64,000 nucleotides of DNA from Choristoneura fumiferana (lineage: Eukaryota; Arthropoda; Insecta; Lepidoptera; Tortricidae): assembly GCF_025370935.1 (NCBI RefSeq), contig NC_133477.1:16318186-16382185 (forward strand). The letters are read 5' to 3'. Shown in pieces: positions 33,870 to 47,900 of this stretch. A program made the translations under genes and the position numbers. The notes under the pieces are model-generated. The model did not search any database, was not told where the DNA came from, and saw only the letters and a list, made by a program, of their open reading frames with translations. Each line of letters opens with the position of its first letter. Within the stretch, counting starts at the first letter, position 1.

Positions 33870-35150
33870 AGTAACGCATTACGCGGGGTGAAGTTAGTCA
33901 GACGACACGTCAAAGTTTCGGCACGGCGTATAAATCCTTGCGCCTACGCAGCCGAGCTTAGGGCTGTCACTTGTTTGTGGTAAAAACTAGTAAAAATCCG
34001 GAATACTGTGATAGCTTTAGCATAAAGCCGTAATTTTTTGAGGCGTGAGCTGCCTATTTTCGGTAAATGCACATTCAGCAGAAATTACGCGACCAAAAAT
34101 ACGCGGCTTACGACTCAACTCCTAGTAGGTAGGCTAGATTCTAAATAATAACCGGTTATATTTTCAAAAAATATTGAACACGGCTTTTTTGACAACTAAG
34201 CGATAAATTATGGACAAATAGCCGGTAAAAATTTTGTCTGACGTCACACCTACGTACATTTCTTACGAAGGAGTGACGTCACAAGCCCCTACCCCCGAAC
34301 TCGCTTCATCTTTGTAATTTTTTGTTTGATTGGCAAAAGAAAAAAAAACGTGTCCAATATCAATAATAATATTTAACCAATTGAGGTACCGTACTGGTCG
34401 ATATTCGCAACACGTATACTGAGTCAAAGACGTGAAGTCATTTAAAAAATTCGTTAATTTTCTTCGTTGATCTGAATTTGATTAAATCAAATTGAATTTT
34501 CGTTGATCTGTGTGGTCCGATTTGACCAACAATATTTATTTATTTTACCAGCATTAGGCACAATACAACACATATTAAATGTTTCGAAAAAATGCCCACT
34601 GTTTGCTGAAATATCGTAGTTTAATTTTAGGCACTAATTAAAAAGAGTTGGATATTGTATTTTTGGTAAATATAAAAAACAGAATGTACTTTGACAAACA
34701 ATTTTACATACTTTTTTTTTAATATCACATGCATAGGACAAAAATCAACGGAGCTCCGCGCTCCTACTACGTAATACCTAACTTAACCCATCAAAATATG
34801 ATCCCTCCCAGAATGCCAAAGCCACGCACCTTAACGCAATTCACATCTCTTTAGAGTCAAAGTCTATAATATTTGAATGTGTATATTATCAAACCGATCC
34901 CCTAAATTGCATTTTGACATAGACGATAAAATTCAAAAATAATCGTTCAAATTTCCACCAACCCTACTCTGTGTGGGTTGCTAGGGCTGTCACAAACCAC
35001 TTGTTTACGACTCGGCTCATTAGGATGCGCGCTGCGTGACGCTGACGCGTTGCATCCCTGTTGCAATACGTGACGCTTTTGTGCCTCGCCGATTTGAAGT
35101 AACGGACGTTGGTGGCACTGGCTTCCTTATGCAGATATTCTTGCGTAGTG
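33870..35150. repeat. Possible composite element of unknown class
   Basis: The left end carries cagccgagcttagggctgtc then acttgtttgtgg. The right end carries ctagggctgtcacaaaccac then ttgtttacgactcggctc, so the two ends share tagggctgtcac and a cagccgag/ctcggct inverted pair. The interior includes a tgacgtcacacc... ggagtgacgtcacaagcccc segment (about 34240-34285). Non-coding. Boundaries and unity are uncertain. Confidence 0.3.
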
Positions 35151-36290
35151 ACAGGGTTAAAGTTGGTACGAGGTATCTTGAAATGAATCTGGAATAGAAA
35201 ACAATCGACTTCCGAGATGATTGAATTAACTTAGTTTCAAGTTAAATTTTAATTAAAGCGGCTGGTGAATAGGTTACATACGAGTACATGTGTTTAAAAA
35301 CATAAATGAGTTAAGTTCCCGGTTGGATTTCCATTTCAGCCCTCTATCTGATTTCTCTTTGATGAGGAACCACGGATTGAACTGGTTCGAAACATGCCAG
35401 TTATACATCGGCTATTAATACGTGAGTGTTATTTTAATAATGATGGCTGTGTCTGTTGGTAGATTTTGTAAATGAGTATTATCGTACGATCTCCGTTTGA
35501 AAATGATTTGTTCCTACAAAATATTTTGTATTAAATTTATAATAACAAAAATGTCTTAAATATCAGCATGCCAATTAGTTCGTGGCATTAAAAAAGCCAT
35601 TACTTTTCTTGAGTTGACCGATTTACACGCCCCAGATTTATTATTCTACATATTTCACAATCTATCAAAACTTTGTTAATTTATCAACAAAATATTGTTG
35701 AACCCCAACATTTATTTTCATCGTCACCTTTATTATCTAGTCCACATAAAATAAACACAGTTATAGCAGTCTGCATCCCAATTAATGAAGCTTTCTTTCC
35801 AACCAGCATCCAATTACAACATAGTTCGAACGAACCAACATTACCATCTTAATTCATTTTCTCTGTAAACGCAAAAAAACCGTTAACGACCGCCTTAATT
35901 AACGCGAAACCAACATGTGCCTTTTACGACACTAAACGACCTTTAACTTTATTGTCAGCCCTAAAACGCGAACCAATGGTGTGTGAGCAGTCCGATCGAT
36001 TAAGAATACCGCCACGCGCCACCCGCGACGTCTTACGCCTCAATTATTATTATAGAGCGCCGCATGCTTTGTTGATTGGGGGCAGGGCTGTGCAAAAGGT
36101 CAAGTAGCGGTTAGACTTACCCTAATTTTTAAAACGATTTTACTAACTTTACCTGCAACTATCTAAAACACATAGATTATGTATGTAACGGAATCTTTGA
36201 ACTTGATTTTAACCTACTTCTTATCGTCGTATTGACACGAAACTTGGTGTTGGAAAAGGTGTAGTTCTAATGACGATACTATAATATAAA
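35151..36290. other. AT-rich intron sequence without recognised feature
   Basis: The part near 35340-35440 (ggttcgaaacatgcc... aatacgtgagt) loosely recalls the 'gaaacatgtcgagc' family. Otherwise nothing. Confidence 0.35.
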
Positions 36291-36480
36291 GAAAGAAAGA
36301 AGACATTTATTCACTAACACAGAAGACACACATATACAGCAAAATTAACACAAATAAAATAAAATAAAATACAGAAAAACACATGAAAATAGTAAATACA
36401 ATATATACAATGTTGTGTGTCCCCGCGAAAGTGAAACGGTCGCTGACTCAGCATTATGCTGAAGCGTACTGATTTGATGA
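36291..36480 (+). repeat. Interspersed repeat ending 'cagcattatgctgaagcg'
   Basis: A purine-rich gaaagaaagaaagaagacat start and an (AAATA)n stretch lead to ctcagcattatgctgaagcg. A similar arrangement (gaaagaaagagagaaaatac to acagcataatgctgaagcg) is at 43320-43475, so this is a dispersed family, probably a retroelement 3' region. Confidence 0.5.
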
Positions 36481-36540
36481 TTTAGGATGGAATTTCAACT
36501 GACAGATCTAATGCTTCCACTGAATGAGACGTCATCAGTT

Positions 36541-36660
36541 GTATTAAATGATATTGTAACGGATAACTCACGTCTTAAACAGAGTTTAGCTCGACATGTT
36601 TCGGGCTATTTCGTAGCCCTTCTTCTCAGGAGCACGCGACTCGGCGGCTGCCGCAACACG
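36541..36660 (-). mobile_element. Interspersed repeat, family 'gaaacatgtcgagctaaa', reverse copy
   Basis: ttaaatgatattgtaacgga, gtttagctcgacatgtttcg and caggagcacgcgactcggcg are the reverse complement of the blocks at 1637-1795 and 21919-22080. This copy best preserves the gcgtgctcc part. Confidence 0.7.
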
Positions 36661-38645
36661 CAGTCATCAGTTAGTTACTCTTGTCCTCTTAGTCTTAGTT
36701 CGTAACCTCCGCTAATTACCCTTTTTAGTAAATTGCGAGCGCAACCGCGGGTAAAAGCGTGTATTTAATAATTAATAGTGTGCATTTATAGTTAAATATC
36801 ACTAACGAAACCGATATGTTTGACCTAAAGTACGATTCCCTTCGGTAGCACGGCAATTCAAACCGGGTCACCGTTGGGCGTGGGCTGATGTCGTTGCCCC
36901 CAATTTTCGCTAAAGGTGAACCTGCACTGAAAAATCGAACCCCACGTGTTATGGCGCCTATAAAGCCGCTTTGCATGGAACTAGTGATGTACTGGATCGG
37001 TAAAAATAGCCGCGAATACGAGCATAGACTTTAAGGTAATTATTATTAGTTGTTAGAGTGATAAGTCCCGGCTGTGGTAAAAGTCATAGATCTCAACTAG
37101 GTTACTCAGTAACGCTCGACTATGTGCGAAATGTTAAATTTAAAAAAATATCAATAATATTAATTTGTATTACCTAGTGTTACATTTCGTTATTTTATTA
37201 CTATGTATAAAATGTTATATTGTACAGTGTTCATTCTATACCAATGACAGACTAACGTGACTGACTGACCGACAAGACACAGTCTAAACCACTGAAGTTA
37301 GAGACTGGAAATTATGCAGACGTCTTCCCTGCACTAAGAGATTTTTTTTCAAAATTCCCACAGGAAAGGTCTTTTTTTTTCTTCTAAGGGAGCGTAGACG
37401 CAGTATAAAGCAAAGAAAAGATCTGTCGGTTAAAAGTTCCGCTAAAAAGTAACGGGATACGAATCTTTCACCCCCTAGGCTAACCGTGGATACGGATATG
37501 TGCCACATCACTACATGAAAATTGCCAGCCTTAATAAATTCAAGTGGATTGCATATTCGCCATCACACTGAATAAACCTTCGACGCAACGATAACAATTA
37601 TTTTTTACGATACAGCTGTTTGTTGGCTGCCAGTGACTGCCTAATCTTGTTTATTGTTTACAACGTTCCAATTTTAAAAATTTGGAATCGTTCTTCCCAA
37701 CAGCTACGAGTACAAAGGATATTTTATATTTTATTTATTTTTGTAATCTTGTTGAAATTTTAAGAAATTTCAATGCTAATTTGTTATTTTAAAATGAAGC
37801 TTATTTTTGTAACAGTGATTTCATACAGCTGACAGATTTTTGTTTTGAATCAGTGTTTTTGGAAATATGTAACTATTGATACAGGCAACCATACCAGGAA
37901 CTACAAAGCAGTTTTGCCAGTTACTTATAAAACGTAATATTACTTATTACTTACTGTAGTACAGTTAAAAACATGTCTACATTTCCAAATAGTACTTTTT
38001 ATTTACAAAATGCAATTCCAATACCAATGATCACAGTGATGGTAAGCAAATCATTCATGATTATGCATAAGCCTAGTAAAATAATTGGCAACCTTAATAG
38101 CAAGCTTGGCGCTAGATTAGGGATGTCAACTTTCCTGTTTTCCTAGGACATGTCCTTCTTTTGGAGTGTCCTGGGGCTTCCTTAATTTTTCCGGCCTGAA
38201 TTTTCGTCAAATCGCCGTTACACTCTTAAGTTCAATTTTTTTTTTAATTCACACGCCACTTTGTGTAGCTATTTCATTTTTTTGCTGCATGGAAATTGAT
38301 ATATTGCTGCTCAGTTACAGCGTTTTATTTTTAAAACTAATTTTCTTAGTTTTCCAACTTCAAATCGTAGTTTTTTTTTTGGTTGGCAACCCTACGCTAG
38401 ACATGTTCAGCAGATAATGTTTTGATATGACCAAAGCTAATGGCTAACTAGGGCTCGTGCAATAATTAGACTATGCCTTATTTGACTTTCGCAAAACACT
38501 GGCCTTACACACCCTTTAGTCAATCATTAGTACAACTTACAATCACGCTTTTTAGAATTAACATAGATAAAAGGATACATACCCAATTAAATGCAAACTC
38601 ATAAGACTGGGTGTGTTTATTTTCTTTCTTATCTCGTTCCCTTTT
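36661..38645. other. AT-rich intron sequence without recognised feature
   Basis: Nothing supported. Short frames here are translations of T-rich DNA. Confidence 0.4.
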
Positions 38646-39291
38646 ATTAGGGTTCCGGAGCTAAAATGACACAAACGGAACCCTTATAGTTTCGCCATGT
38701 CTGTCTGTCTGTCTGTCCGTCCGCGGCTTTGCTCAGGGACTATCAATGCTAGAAAGATGTAATTTTGCACGGATATATATGTAAACTATGCCGACAAAAT
38801 GGTACAATAAAAATTTAAAAAAAAATTTTTTAGGGTACCTCCCATTAACGTAAAGTGGGGGTGTTTTTTTCTCATCCAACCCTATAGTGGGGGTATAGTT
38901 GGATTGGTCTTTTAAAACCATAGGGGTTTGCTAAGACGATTTTTCGATTCAGTGATATGTTTGCGAAATATTCAACTTTAAAGTGCAAATTTTCATTAAA
39001 ATCGCCCCCCCCCCCCCTCTAAAATCTAAACCGGTGGGTGGAAAAATTTGAAAAAATTCAGGATGGTAGTAAGTACTTATATCAAACTTTCAAGGAAAAC
39101 TATAACGGCTAAGTTTGCTTGAGAATTAATAGTAGTTTGTGAGTAAATAGCAGCCTAAGGTATAAAATATACCTAAGCTTGGAAGATTCCGTATAAAATA
39201 CGAAATCCTTAGCAAAATATTACTTATTTTTTTCGTAATGGCTACGGAACCCTATTTTGGGCGTGCCCGACACGCTCTTGGCCGTTTTTTT
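38646..39291 (-). repeat. About 0.6-kb interspersed repeat, minus copy
   Basis: It is the reverse complement of the repeat at 32731-33302, from ttagggttccggagc to gacacgctcttggccg. Internal marks are a (GTCT)4-type run followed by ccgtccgcggctttgctcag (about 38697-38737) and a poly(C) run at about 39004-39017. With the plus copy it forms an inverted pair 5.3 kb apart within the intron. Confidence 0.8.
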
Positions 39292-39292
39292 A

Positions 39293-39330
39293 CAGACTTC
39301 AAGGAGGAGGTTGTCAATTTGTTGAATTTT
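39293..39330 (-). repeat. Short repeat piece 'gacttcaaggaggaggtt'
   Basis: acagacttcaaggaggaggt is a phrase that recurs, inverted, as tttttttgaagtcggttaaa near 55944-55966. It directly abuts the 0.6-kb repeat. Confidence 0.35.
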
Positions 39331-42300
39331 GGACTCGTAAATAAAAATCAATGACGGTTTATCTGATAGGGTGGTTGGCGCCAGTATAGTGATGTTCGTT
39401 TGTCAATTTTGACAACTGCTAAAGTTTGTTACCTTTTCCCGCAAAAAAGGCCCAAACGGATTTGGACAAAATATTGCTCCACAGATAGTTTACAACCTGG
39501 ATAAGCACATGAGGTTACTTTTATCCCGGAAAGATTCGAAGTTCCCGCGGGACAGCGATTAATGAATTCTCCGCAGAATAGTTTTTATTATTTACGGTAT
39601 TGTCTTTTTTAGGTTTGAAACAAATCATAAATAAGGCTGGCTAGTCGCGATGATTTTAAGTACCAGATCGAAAGGGTAGAGATAACCGAGGATACTAAGG
39701 TAGGTAGGTACTTTATCTCGTGAGATACGCCCACACTCTGAGTCACAAGACTGATGATATACGTATGTTCACATATGTTTTGTTGCATCACTCCTTGTCC
39801 CTTTCTTACCATACTTGACTCTCTAAGTAAAGAGTAGTTTTTAATTACCTCATAGTTTTCAAGTACTCTTTTTGCATAGTACAGTCAGCATCAAAAGTAG
39901 CTGGTTACTTTTGTACTTCGTCGTTTTACAGCCACGACCACGGCTCAGCGCCATAAGCCATCACTGGCAACACACACTGGTCAGAGAATCTAGTAACCAG
40001 GCACTGCGGATATTGACGTAAGACATCACGATGTTTTGGCGATAATTAATGTTAATCATGGCTTCATGGCTTTATTTTCCAATCTTTCTCTATGTTCTCG
40101 TAATTTTACTAATAAATGTTTTTTTTTCTTTTCATTCGTATTTTATTCTTTCGTGCCATGAATGAGTAATTTCGAAATATAGTTAGAGTAGCGACACCTT
40201 TTACCTTTAGGCGTTCGGGAAACGTAAATTTTAATCGAATCGTGCAAGTCTGCAACTCCGCGTATCAGCAAAATATTAATGTCTATCAAAAGCTGGTTAT
40301 TAATACTAGTTTAATGTCTCCAATAAACGTTACTTTCAAATATTGCAGCTTAAATAACTAATCTTAAATACGGATACGCAACTTTAATGTAAATTGTTTA
40401 GAGCAAAGACAATAATTTAATTTTAATATCGATGGTGTTTTATGGTTAATAATGGCTAGTAATAAAACAGAGGTCGTAAATCGATATATCGGTTATCGAG
40501 TGGGTTGGCGCCAAGTGGCCACACGGCCATCTTGCGCACATGAAAAATGCGCGTGCACCGGGCTGACGCTAACAAGCTGTTCAGCCACAACCACCGTTTT
40601 GAAATATGGCGCCTTCACTGCAATTACTCAAAATAAACACACAGCAAACTTGGTATTCTGATGGCCAAAACTAGAACTAACACGGCCACTAACCAATTCC
40701 TACCTATCGTTAAACAACAGAGGCTTTTTAGACCGCAAGAATAATTTTGTTTTTCTGACACACGCATGTCTACTTTTGTGACACATTTCCTTAGACATAT
40801 CATGTAAACCTGCTCAATTCGCAACACGGACTTATAAAGTTTTTGCTAAATTAACGCTTTGAAGTGTGGATAAATGATAATTCTGTAATTCCGTGGCAGT
40901 AATTGCGAGTAAGAAACATATGTGCAAAGACGTCGGCATATTAATCACGCGGAATCATTGCCAGTAAACTTACATTACCGGTGTCAATTTGTGTCTATTG
41001 AAATGTCCAGTCGTAATACTATGAATGAATGAATAATAATACCGATGTGATAATAATACCGCATTTGACTTTTCTTTTATTATATTATAGTCACCTATTG
41101 TTGATGTATAAACTTCACCGTTGTACCTCAAATCGTTGCCAATGCCAATACGATTTCCCTGCAAAAAGTTTTGCAAAAAAGGCTTTTAGGTGCTATTTTT
41201 TTCCAAGGGCAAAACACAACTGTAAATAAATATAGGCAAAGGCTGAGAACCTCAGCCTAAGACATTACGAGTATCGGCAATATACATCTTTACTTCCTTT
41301 TCCTTAGTAATAATACGGTAATTTTTGGTAGGTACTTTTCAGCGATCTACTGTAAACTTCCACACACTACTAAACTTCAATAGCCGTCCTTGCCGCAATA
41401 GCCCTCTGATTTATTAATTTACAAACCCAATTGCTATATTACCTTAATAGCCCTTACGTAAATTCCGTCCCACACAGTTATTTACGTCATCGTGTGACAG
41501 TATTTCTGCGTAAACAGTCTCAGCCTCAGGAACCCAGGAATGCCGATGGCAATCACCTGTTTTATGGCCTATCCCTCTATCGGCAACACCGTATAAGACC
41601 GCTAATTCACTTGTGCTGTCTACGATAGTTGTAATTAGGTATAATCTCATTAGGACTTGCCATTTAGGTATGATTTATATAGCGTTCCCTTTTTTGGTTG
41701 TGAGGGGTCAGTCAACCTCAACCACTTCAGGAATGTACCCATTCAAGTTTGTTTGCACGGGGTTAGATGATCTTCTTTCAACTTCTACGAGGTGTAAATC
41801 ACTATTCTATACCTCAGACACTTTTCACTATTGATTTAAACTTATTTAATACGCATTTTCACAAATACCTTAACCATTTAAAAAGAACTGTATCGAAAGA
41901 AGAAATATTTGTACCTAAATCTAAACGGCCAGAATTAATTATTCTCATGAATAGGTAGAAACAACTTCACCAAGATAGCATTTGTTCCATTTGTAACTTT
42001 TAAGCTTTGTACATTACCAATATAATAAAAAAAAAACAGAACCTTCTTTAAGATATAGGGTAACCGATTGTAAACAAAATTCTGGCAGATTTTCAGTTAT
42101 TTACTTTGCAAGTGATGATTATGTTTTTACTTATCAATAATAACGTTCTCTTCTTTTAAGAAAAAAAAAACTCCTACAGATAATAGCTAGGTACATCTAT
42201 TTGAAAGACTCCTTCACAAAAAATAATGTCATCTACGTAACCAAAATATTCTAGCTTTAAATTTACTACAAAACATCACTAACCACCGGATGTTACTAAG

Positions 42301-43319
42301 ATGCCTGAGATCTTGAACTCGGAATCGAAACCCGTCGATCCGGTTCCATCTTTTATTTTTGCTGTATTGACATTGACATTGTCGATTTTTATTGCATCAA
42401 CTTGTAAAGACATCGCTTGGTTCTATAACGATCGTAATGATGCCTTACAGTTTAATAGAGCTGTCAATATAAGGTTCTTTACGACCAGAAATAATTGATT
42501 CAGAGGCAATATCAGTGGAGCAAATTTTATTGGATTTGGTAGTTTTAATTTAGTTTGCTAATTTTATAATCTCGCGTACACAACACAACCACATAGAAAA
42601 CAATGTATAAGTTCATGTTCTTTTACGCAGCATAGCCTTTTTTCTGAATGTATAAAAAAGCAAATTGGTATCCTTCTTGTTATGTTTGGTACCTACTTTA
42701 AAATGATAGCATTACTTACTATCGTTTAAACATTTTCGCAGTTACTTCTTGTTTTGGTATTTAGTAAAATATACGATTATCGTTTATAATCTATGCTAAA
42801 GGATACATTATTATTATTATCGAAAGTGTTTGTAACGAAACTAATATTTCTGCTAAAATATATCCAAAATTTTATGAAAATACTATATATTTCATCTCCA
42901 GATTTAATCGTTTAAGATATTAAAAATTGTTTTATTTGTTTTCTATGTAGTTGAAAAAAGATTTGTTCAATCGAAAAAACCAAGAGAGTACCTAGCTAGC
43001 GAATAGCGAAGAAAGTGATTATAAAGTACGAACGAGTAAAAGCATATGGAAAAACAATCGTCAAAAAAACGCCACAGCTGTGATTTGTATCTGTCGTACC
43101 CTGTCATTTAGTAGATACTCTGTAACTAAAGATTTGCGGCACAGAATTATTCCATGTTAATGGTTAATACGGTATCCAAGGTCTAAAGTAAGGTCGTTAA
43201 TAACCGACATGTCAGCCGGTCGATAACATTTGTTAACATTGCCGATAGCGGCACAATGCGAGTAAATGCGGGGGACTAAGACGACGCTTGCCGATTTGAG
43301 GCGTCTACTCGTATAGTTA
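39331..43319. other. AT-rich intron sequence, no recognised feature
   Basis: About 4 kb with nothing I can name. A somewhat GC-richer patch lies at 40480-40620. An open frame starting with ATG at 42301 (65 codons, one hydrophobic stretch) is short and isolated. Confidence 0.4.
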
Positions 43320-43480
43320 GATTTTGAAAGAAAGAGAGAAAATACCTACATTTATGCACAACAACATAAGATACAACAATATTATTACAAATAGAGTCCA
43401 AGGATGAGGATACAGTGTGTCATTGCATTGCGGTTGCGAATTGGACACTGGCACAGCATAATGCTGAAGCGTTAATAGTA
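43320..43480 (+). repeat. Interspersed repeat ending 'cagcataatgctgaagcg', second copy
   Basis: Same layout as 36291-36480, with a shorter AT middle. It supports a dispersed family. Confidence 0.45.
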
Positions 43481-44799
43481 GATTATTGTCGTGGCCTGCT
43501 GGCCGAGTATGAGTATTAAATGGACGAGCTTGCGAGTCCGTTTAACTAATACGAAGCCACCAATTGCTATTCCAGCCGAGACTAATATAAAGCTTTTCTC
43601 AAAAATGGTGAATAATTCTGAAATAGAATAAACTTTTTCTCAAAATATATTATAAAATTTTATTTTATTCCAATATTTTTCTTATGCTTTCCCGCCTTCT
43701 TTCATTAAAAATAAACTGCAGGTGTATTTTTCCACCGAAAACACCACAAGCTATTTCAGACCCAATAGAAAAAGCCCGGAGTTCCAACAAAATATCTGAT
43801 ACCGGCCATTAGACTTGGCTGTATACGACTTGTGCCAACATTTCCATGGCCTTTTTAACTTTAAAAAAAAATGTGACTGATTGCAGGCACTCTAATTCAT
43901 TATTGTCGAGCTAGCGCGCCTGCAATCTTTTTAACTTTTTAATTTTTCGCTGACCATAAACTATGCACTTCACCTTGTGATATGTAACGAATAATGTCAA
44001 CTTTTACGGACATTTTTGAGAAAAATGTTAAAAGGTGCCTGCGCTGAATTTCAGCCAGCGCTTCTTCTTCATTTCTATTGATTAGATTGATTCGAAATTT
44101 GGTAGAAATGTTATTTGGATAACAATGCACGTACAATCAACGAAAATTACAATGAGCTTAGAAAAACTGTGATATTAATAAGTAAAAGTGAAATTCAGTG
44201 TTAGAAAGTGCTTAAATAAGTCTTTTGCAAGATTAACAGATGTTTTCGTATCATTAGATTACGGATTACCAACTGTAACCCAATCTTTAGGGAGTTCGGG
44301 GTGACATTGACTTAACCATAATACATAGTTGATTTTATTACGAATTTCCCCCGTTTTGTGCTTTACTTAATAGGATTAAGACATCTGGCGAATTAAAAGC
44401 ATCTGTGCAGATTCGATGTCGTCTCGGTTAGAAGATCCATTTACTTACTTAGTGTTATAATGGGAAAGTAACAGTCTGTATGTCCTTTTCCTTTTCACGA
44501 TGAAACCGTTGAAGCGTTAAAGATAGTCTATTCCTCGTACTTTAGTTGAAAATACCTACAAATCGCCTCATTTCAAATGTCGACTGAACAAGACCCATGA
44601 GATTCTTGTATGTATATACTTTAAAATTGCACCAGTCACCACTTAAACTTTTACAGCTGCAAAACAAGACAAGTTCTGTGTAGACCTTTTTAGACGACAA
44701 ATATACCTGTCCCCATACCGAAGAACCATGACTTCGATCCCAGCTCCATTTTATTACTACTCTACGGGACATTAAATCGTCCCAGTGCATACTGTTTTC
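43481..44799. other. AT-rich intron sequence without recognised feature
   Basis: Nothing supported up to the tRNA-like segment. Confidence 0.4.
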
Positions 44800-44905
44800 G
44801 TAATGCAAAATTGCATCTTGCAAGAGCTTTGTGGTTAGGATTCGAACGATCCGGTTATTCGATTGCCAGATAGCTTTTGACCTGCCGCGCCATCTAGGCA
44901 ACAAC
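44800..44905 (-). mobile_element. tRNA-derived SINE head, minus orientation
   Basis: On the minus strand a near-perfect A box (TGGCGCGGCAGG, + 44881-44892) and a B box (CGTTCGAATCC, + 44838-44848) are 32 nt apart, as in tRNA genes. The remainder does not fold as a complete tRNA. The body probably continues toward 44600 but its end is unclear. The open frame at 44542-44907 on this strand is a reading through it. Confidence 0.6.
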
Positions 44906-47900
44906 AATAGCTTAGCCCCATGTTGTAGATTGTTCCATGTTTAAATTTGATTGAAATACTGGCAGGAGAGCTCTCGTTTCAAACATTTTTTTTAAAAAAG
45001 GTGTTTAATATCAAAATTCATATAAATTTTTAGCGAATTGTTAACATACTCGTACCTATGAATTAAAGTTACGCCCACTAGTATATAGTTTATTATTCTT
45101 TTTCTTCGTAAATATTCAATAAATTTTGGTAAAATTTTCAAATTCTTAACCAATTCCCTCTTACTCATATATCAAACTGGCGATTTGTTCACGCTTAATG
45201 TAAGACCTGTGAATAAATGGACTCACGTTAAGATATAATTGCACAAATAAACCTAGGTACTCAGGACCACACGTGGTCGTATCGGATTACTGTCCTGTCC
45301 ATACAGCGCTTTATACCTATCGGAGATTAAAGGAGTAATTTATTCAGGATCGATATTTGCCATACCAGTATCGGATTACCTAGACTCAGTTTATGTTTAG
45401 AAAAGTTTAATGCAAACCGTAGCTTATATATAAATGCTAAAAGCACTGACCAGATACAGATAAACCGATTTAGTTTTTTGGAGACGAAATATTACTTCTT
45501 AAGTGATATAAGACGCTGTGAAGGGACTGCACTGCAGGATTATGTTTATATGATTTTTATGTCCTCAAACCCCTTCGGTGGTCATCATCATAGTACATTT
45601 GGGAAACTAAACGAACTTCGTTTTACTCTATCCCAGGGGACTTCCTTTTGATCTCTAATTCTGATTCAAAACGTTTAGAGCCTTTCTAGACTGAAGTTTG
45701 AAATTCGAAATTAGTACCTATACCACCATTTGATGCTCTGCTGTGACGTCACTTCAAAAACAGGTCTTAAAACTTTAGGTTCTCGCCTTCTCAAATCTGG
45801 TTCTGGGTGAGATGAGTCAATAAGGAAAGTACATGCTGCTTATTCGGAGAATTGTTTTTGCATTGGCCAGCAACATTTTTAGCAAAGTTAGTCATTGTTA
45901 GGTTAGTTACAGTTGAAAGCCTCTGGTGCATTGCATACTAAATAACCCTTAGGTAGGTACTTACAAGTATTCTGCACTGAACTATACGAACCGCCCGACC
46001 GATGTATGTGTAGACATATATCGGTCGACGTTTTTACCAAATTCCTAGGCTTTTAAGCAATGATTATATTTTGTTCTTTGCGAGACAAACATCTTTCCTT
46101 AAACTATTGGGATTAATCAATCATAAACTTCAACAGCATAAACTGACAAATTCTAGTAGATCGTTTTCACGCTATCCTCTATAAAATATCGTTGCGATAA
46201 ATACAATAGCAACTCCAGCAGATCGTTAAGCATAATTATTTATAATACCTATCTAGCAAAGAACTTATAATATCAACGGTTGTGACAAATGTTAGTGTAC
46301 TATCTGTACATGACACGATACCACGAAACCTTGTAAATTATAGATTAGACCATTATCCAGTGTCATAGGCTATCGCACGGCAACAGGCAGCTTTGTAGCT
46401 TCCAGCTTAAGCAAACTAGCGTTAAACAATGTGTTTGTTAGTTAGATCGTAAAGTGATACGATTTTAGCATTGACACCGTCCAGTCCAGGTGGTATACAC
46501 AAGTGAAATTAAAAGTAGATGGTGTTAGTCTTACACTATGTTTGAGCTGATACGCTCACTTTCCCTACCTTGAATAGTATCGTAATATCAGCCGTCTAGG
46601 AACACAAACAAACTATTGTATGCTCAACTTTCAGCCTATTCATATTAACAATCAGCTAGTTATCATAACTACTCCGATTTCAAGTATAAATGTAAATAAA
46701 TCTGAGAATGCCAGAAAATGAGGTTAGCAAAATACAAATTTGGAATGTCAACAAACAGATTGCAGAAATTCAATTTGATAAATACCAAAGGTTTAGGACT
46801 ACTAAATCTATCTTATCTGTGGCCCAGCGTGCACCGGACAATGACACATTCATCTCAGATTAAAATCTACCATGGACAAATAGGTGTGTTTACTTTTGTA
46901 GCCGTTTACCGCCAGGCATCATAACGTTTAGCTTAAAATTTATCGAACATTGTTAACGGAGGGAATTGTGGCCGTATCGAAATGTATGGGAGGCGTGCAA
47001 ACTTGCTAAATGTCAGGAACTTACGGTGTGATAAATCTCTGTCGGATTTTCATGGTAAGAAACTCTTATATACATCGCCTTTAGTTACGGTTAGTCTGGT
47101 AAAGTTGGAAAATTTAAAATTGGTTACTTGAAGCACTGGGATTTTACTTAATTTTATTGAAATTATCAGTTCTACTAAGCTTTTACTGAAAAAGTTAATT
47201 GCTTTGAACTTTATTTTCAAACACGCTTATTCTTAGTGTTATTTATTTGTAGACAACGATTCCGTTATAATAAAATAAATTACCTTTTAGCATGACGTCT
47301 AATGATAATTCCCGCTTTTCGGATTAAAATGGCGGTCGCACCAAACAGCGCATTTGTTTTTTTTTTTGTTATTTCGGACATTGACACCAATATGCAATGC
47401 CTCGCGGCACACGCTGCTTTCTCTGTATTACAAGTGTTTGGCGCCAAAATTCCTAACCTTTGAATCTAATTTCGTTTCACTTCTTGTTAGCTTTATTATT
47501 ACCAGTTTAGAGATCGCTATCTTTAATTATCCGCTAATATAATATTACTTTCTTTTGGTAAACGCTGCAATTGCGTTAATTACTCTGCATGATGAGAAAT
47601 CGGAACATGAACATGAACTTGGGAAAGTTTCATCAGAGGTTCACAATTACCTTAAGAGGAAAGAACTATTAAACCAGCAATGAAATTGCAGTCCCTTTAG
47701 TTTATGATTTTTAAAATGCACACTTGTAAAAAAAATCCTTGTGAATCGTATTTTTTTGTAAGTTAGGGTTACTATCCTATATTACACTCTGGAATTACGT
47801 TATCGATGATTAAACTGTAACTCTATGCCTCGTAAGAGGCGACGGAGGATATAGGTTAAGGTATACCGTAGGCGACAGGCTAGCAACCTGTCACTATTGT

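Noticed and set aside
39602..39620. Recursive-like tgtcttttttag then gtttga
   Set aside because: The donor half GTTTGA is poor; most probably chance.
42301..42498. 65-codon frame with one hydrophobic segment, ATG start
   Set aside because: Short, isolated and without homologues known to me; a hydrophobic stretch is common in random AT-rich translation.
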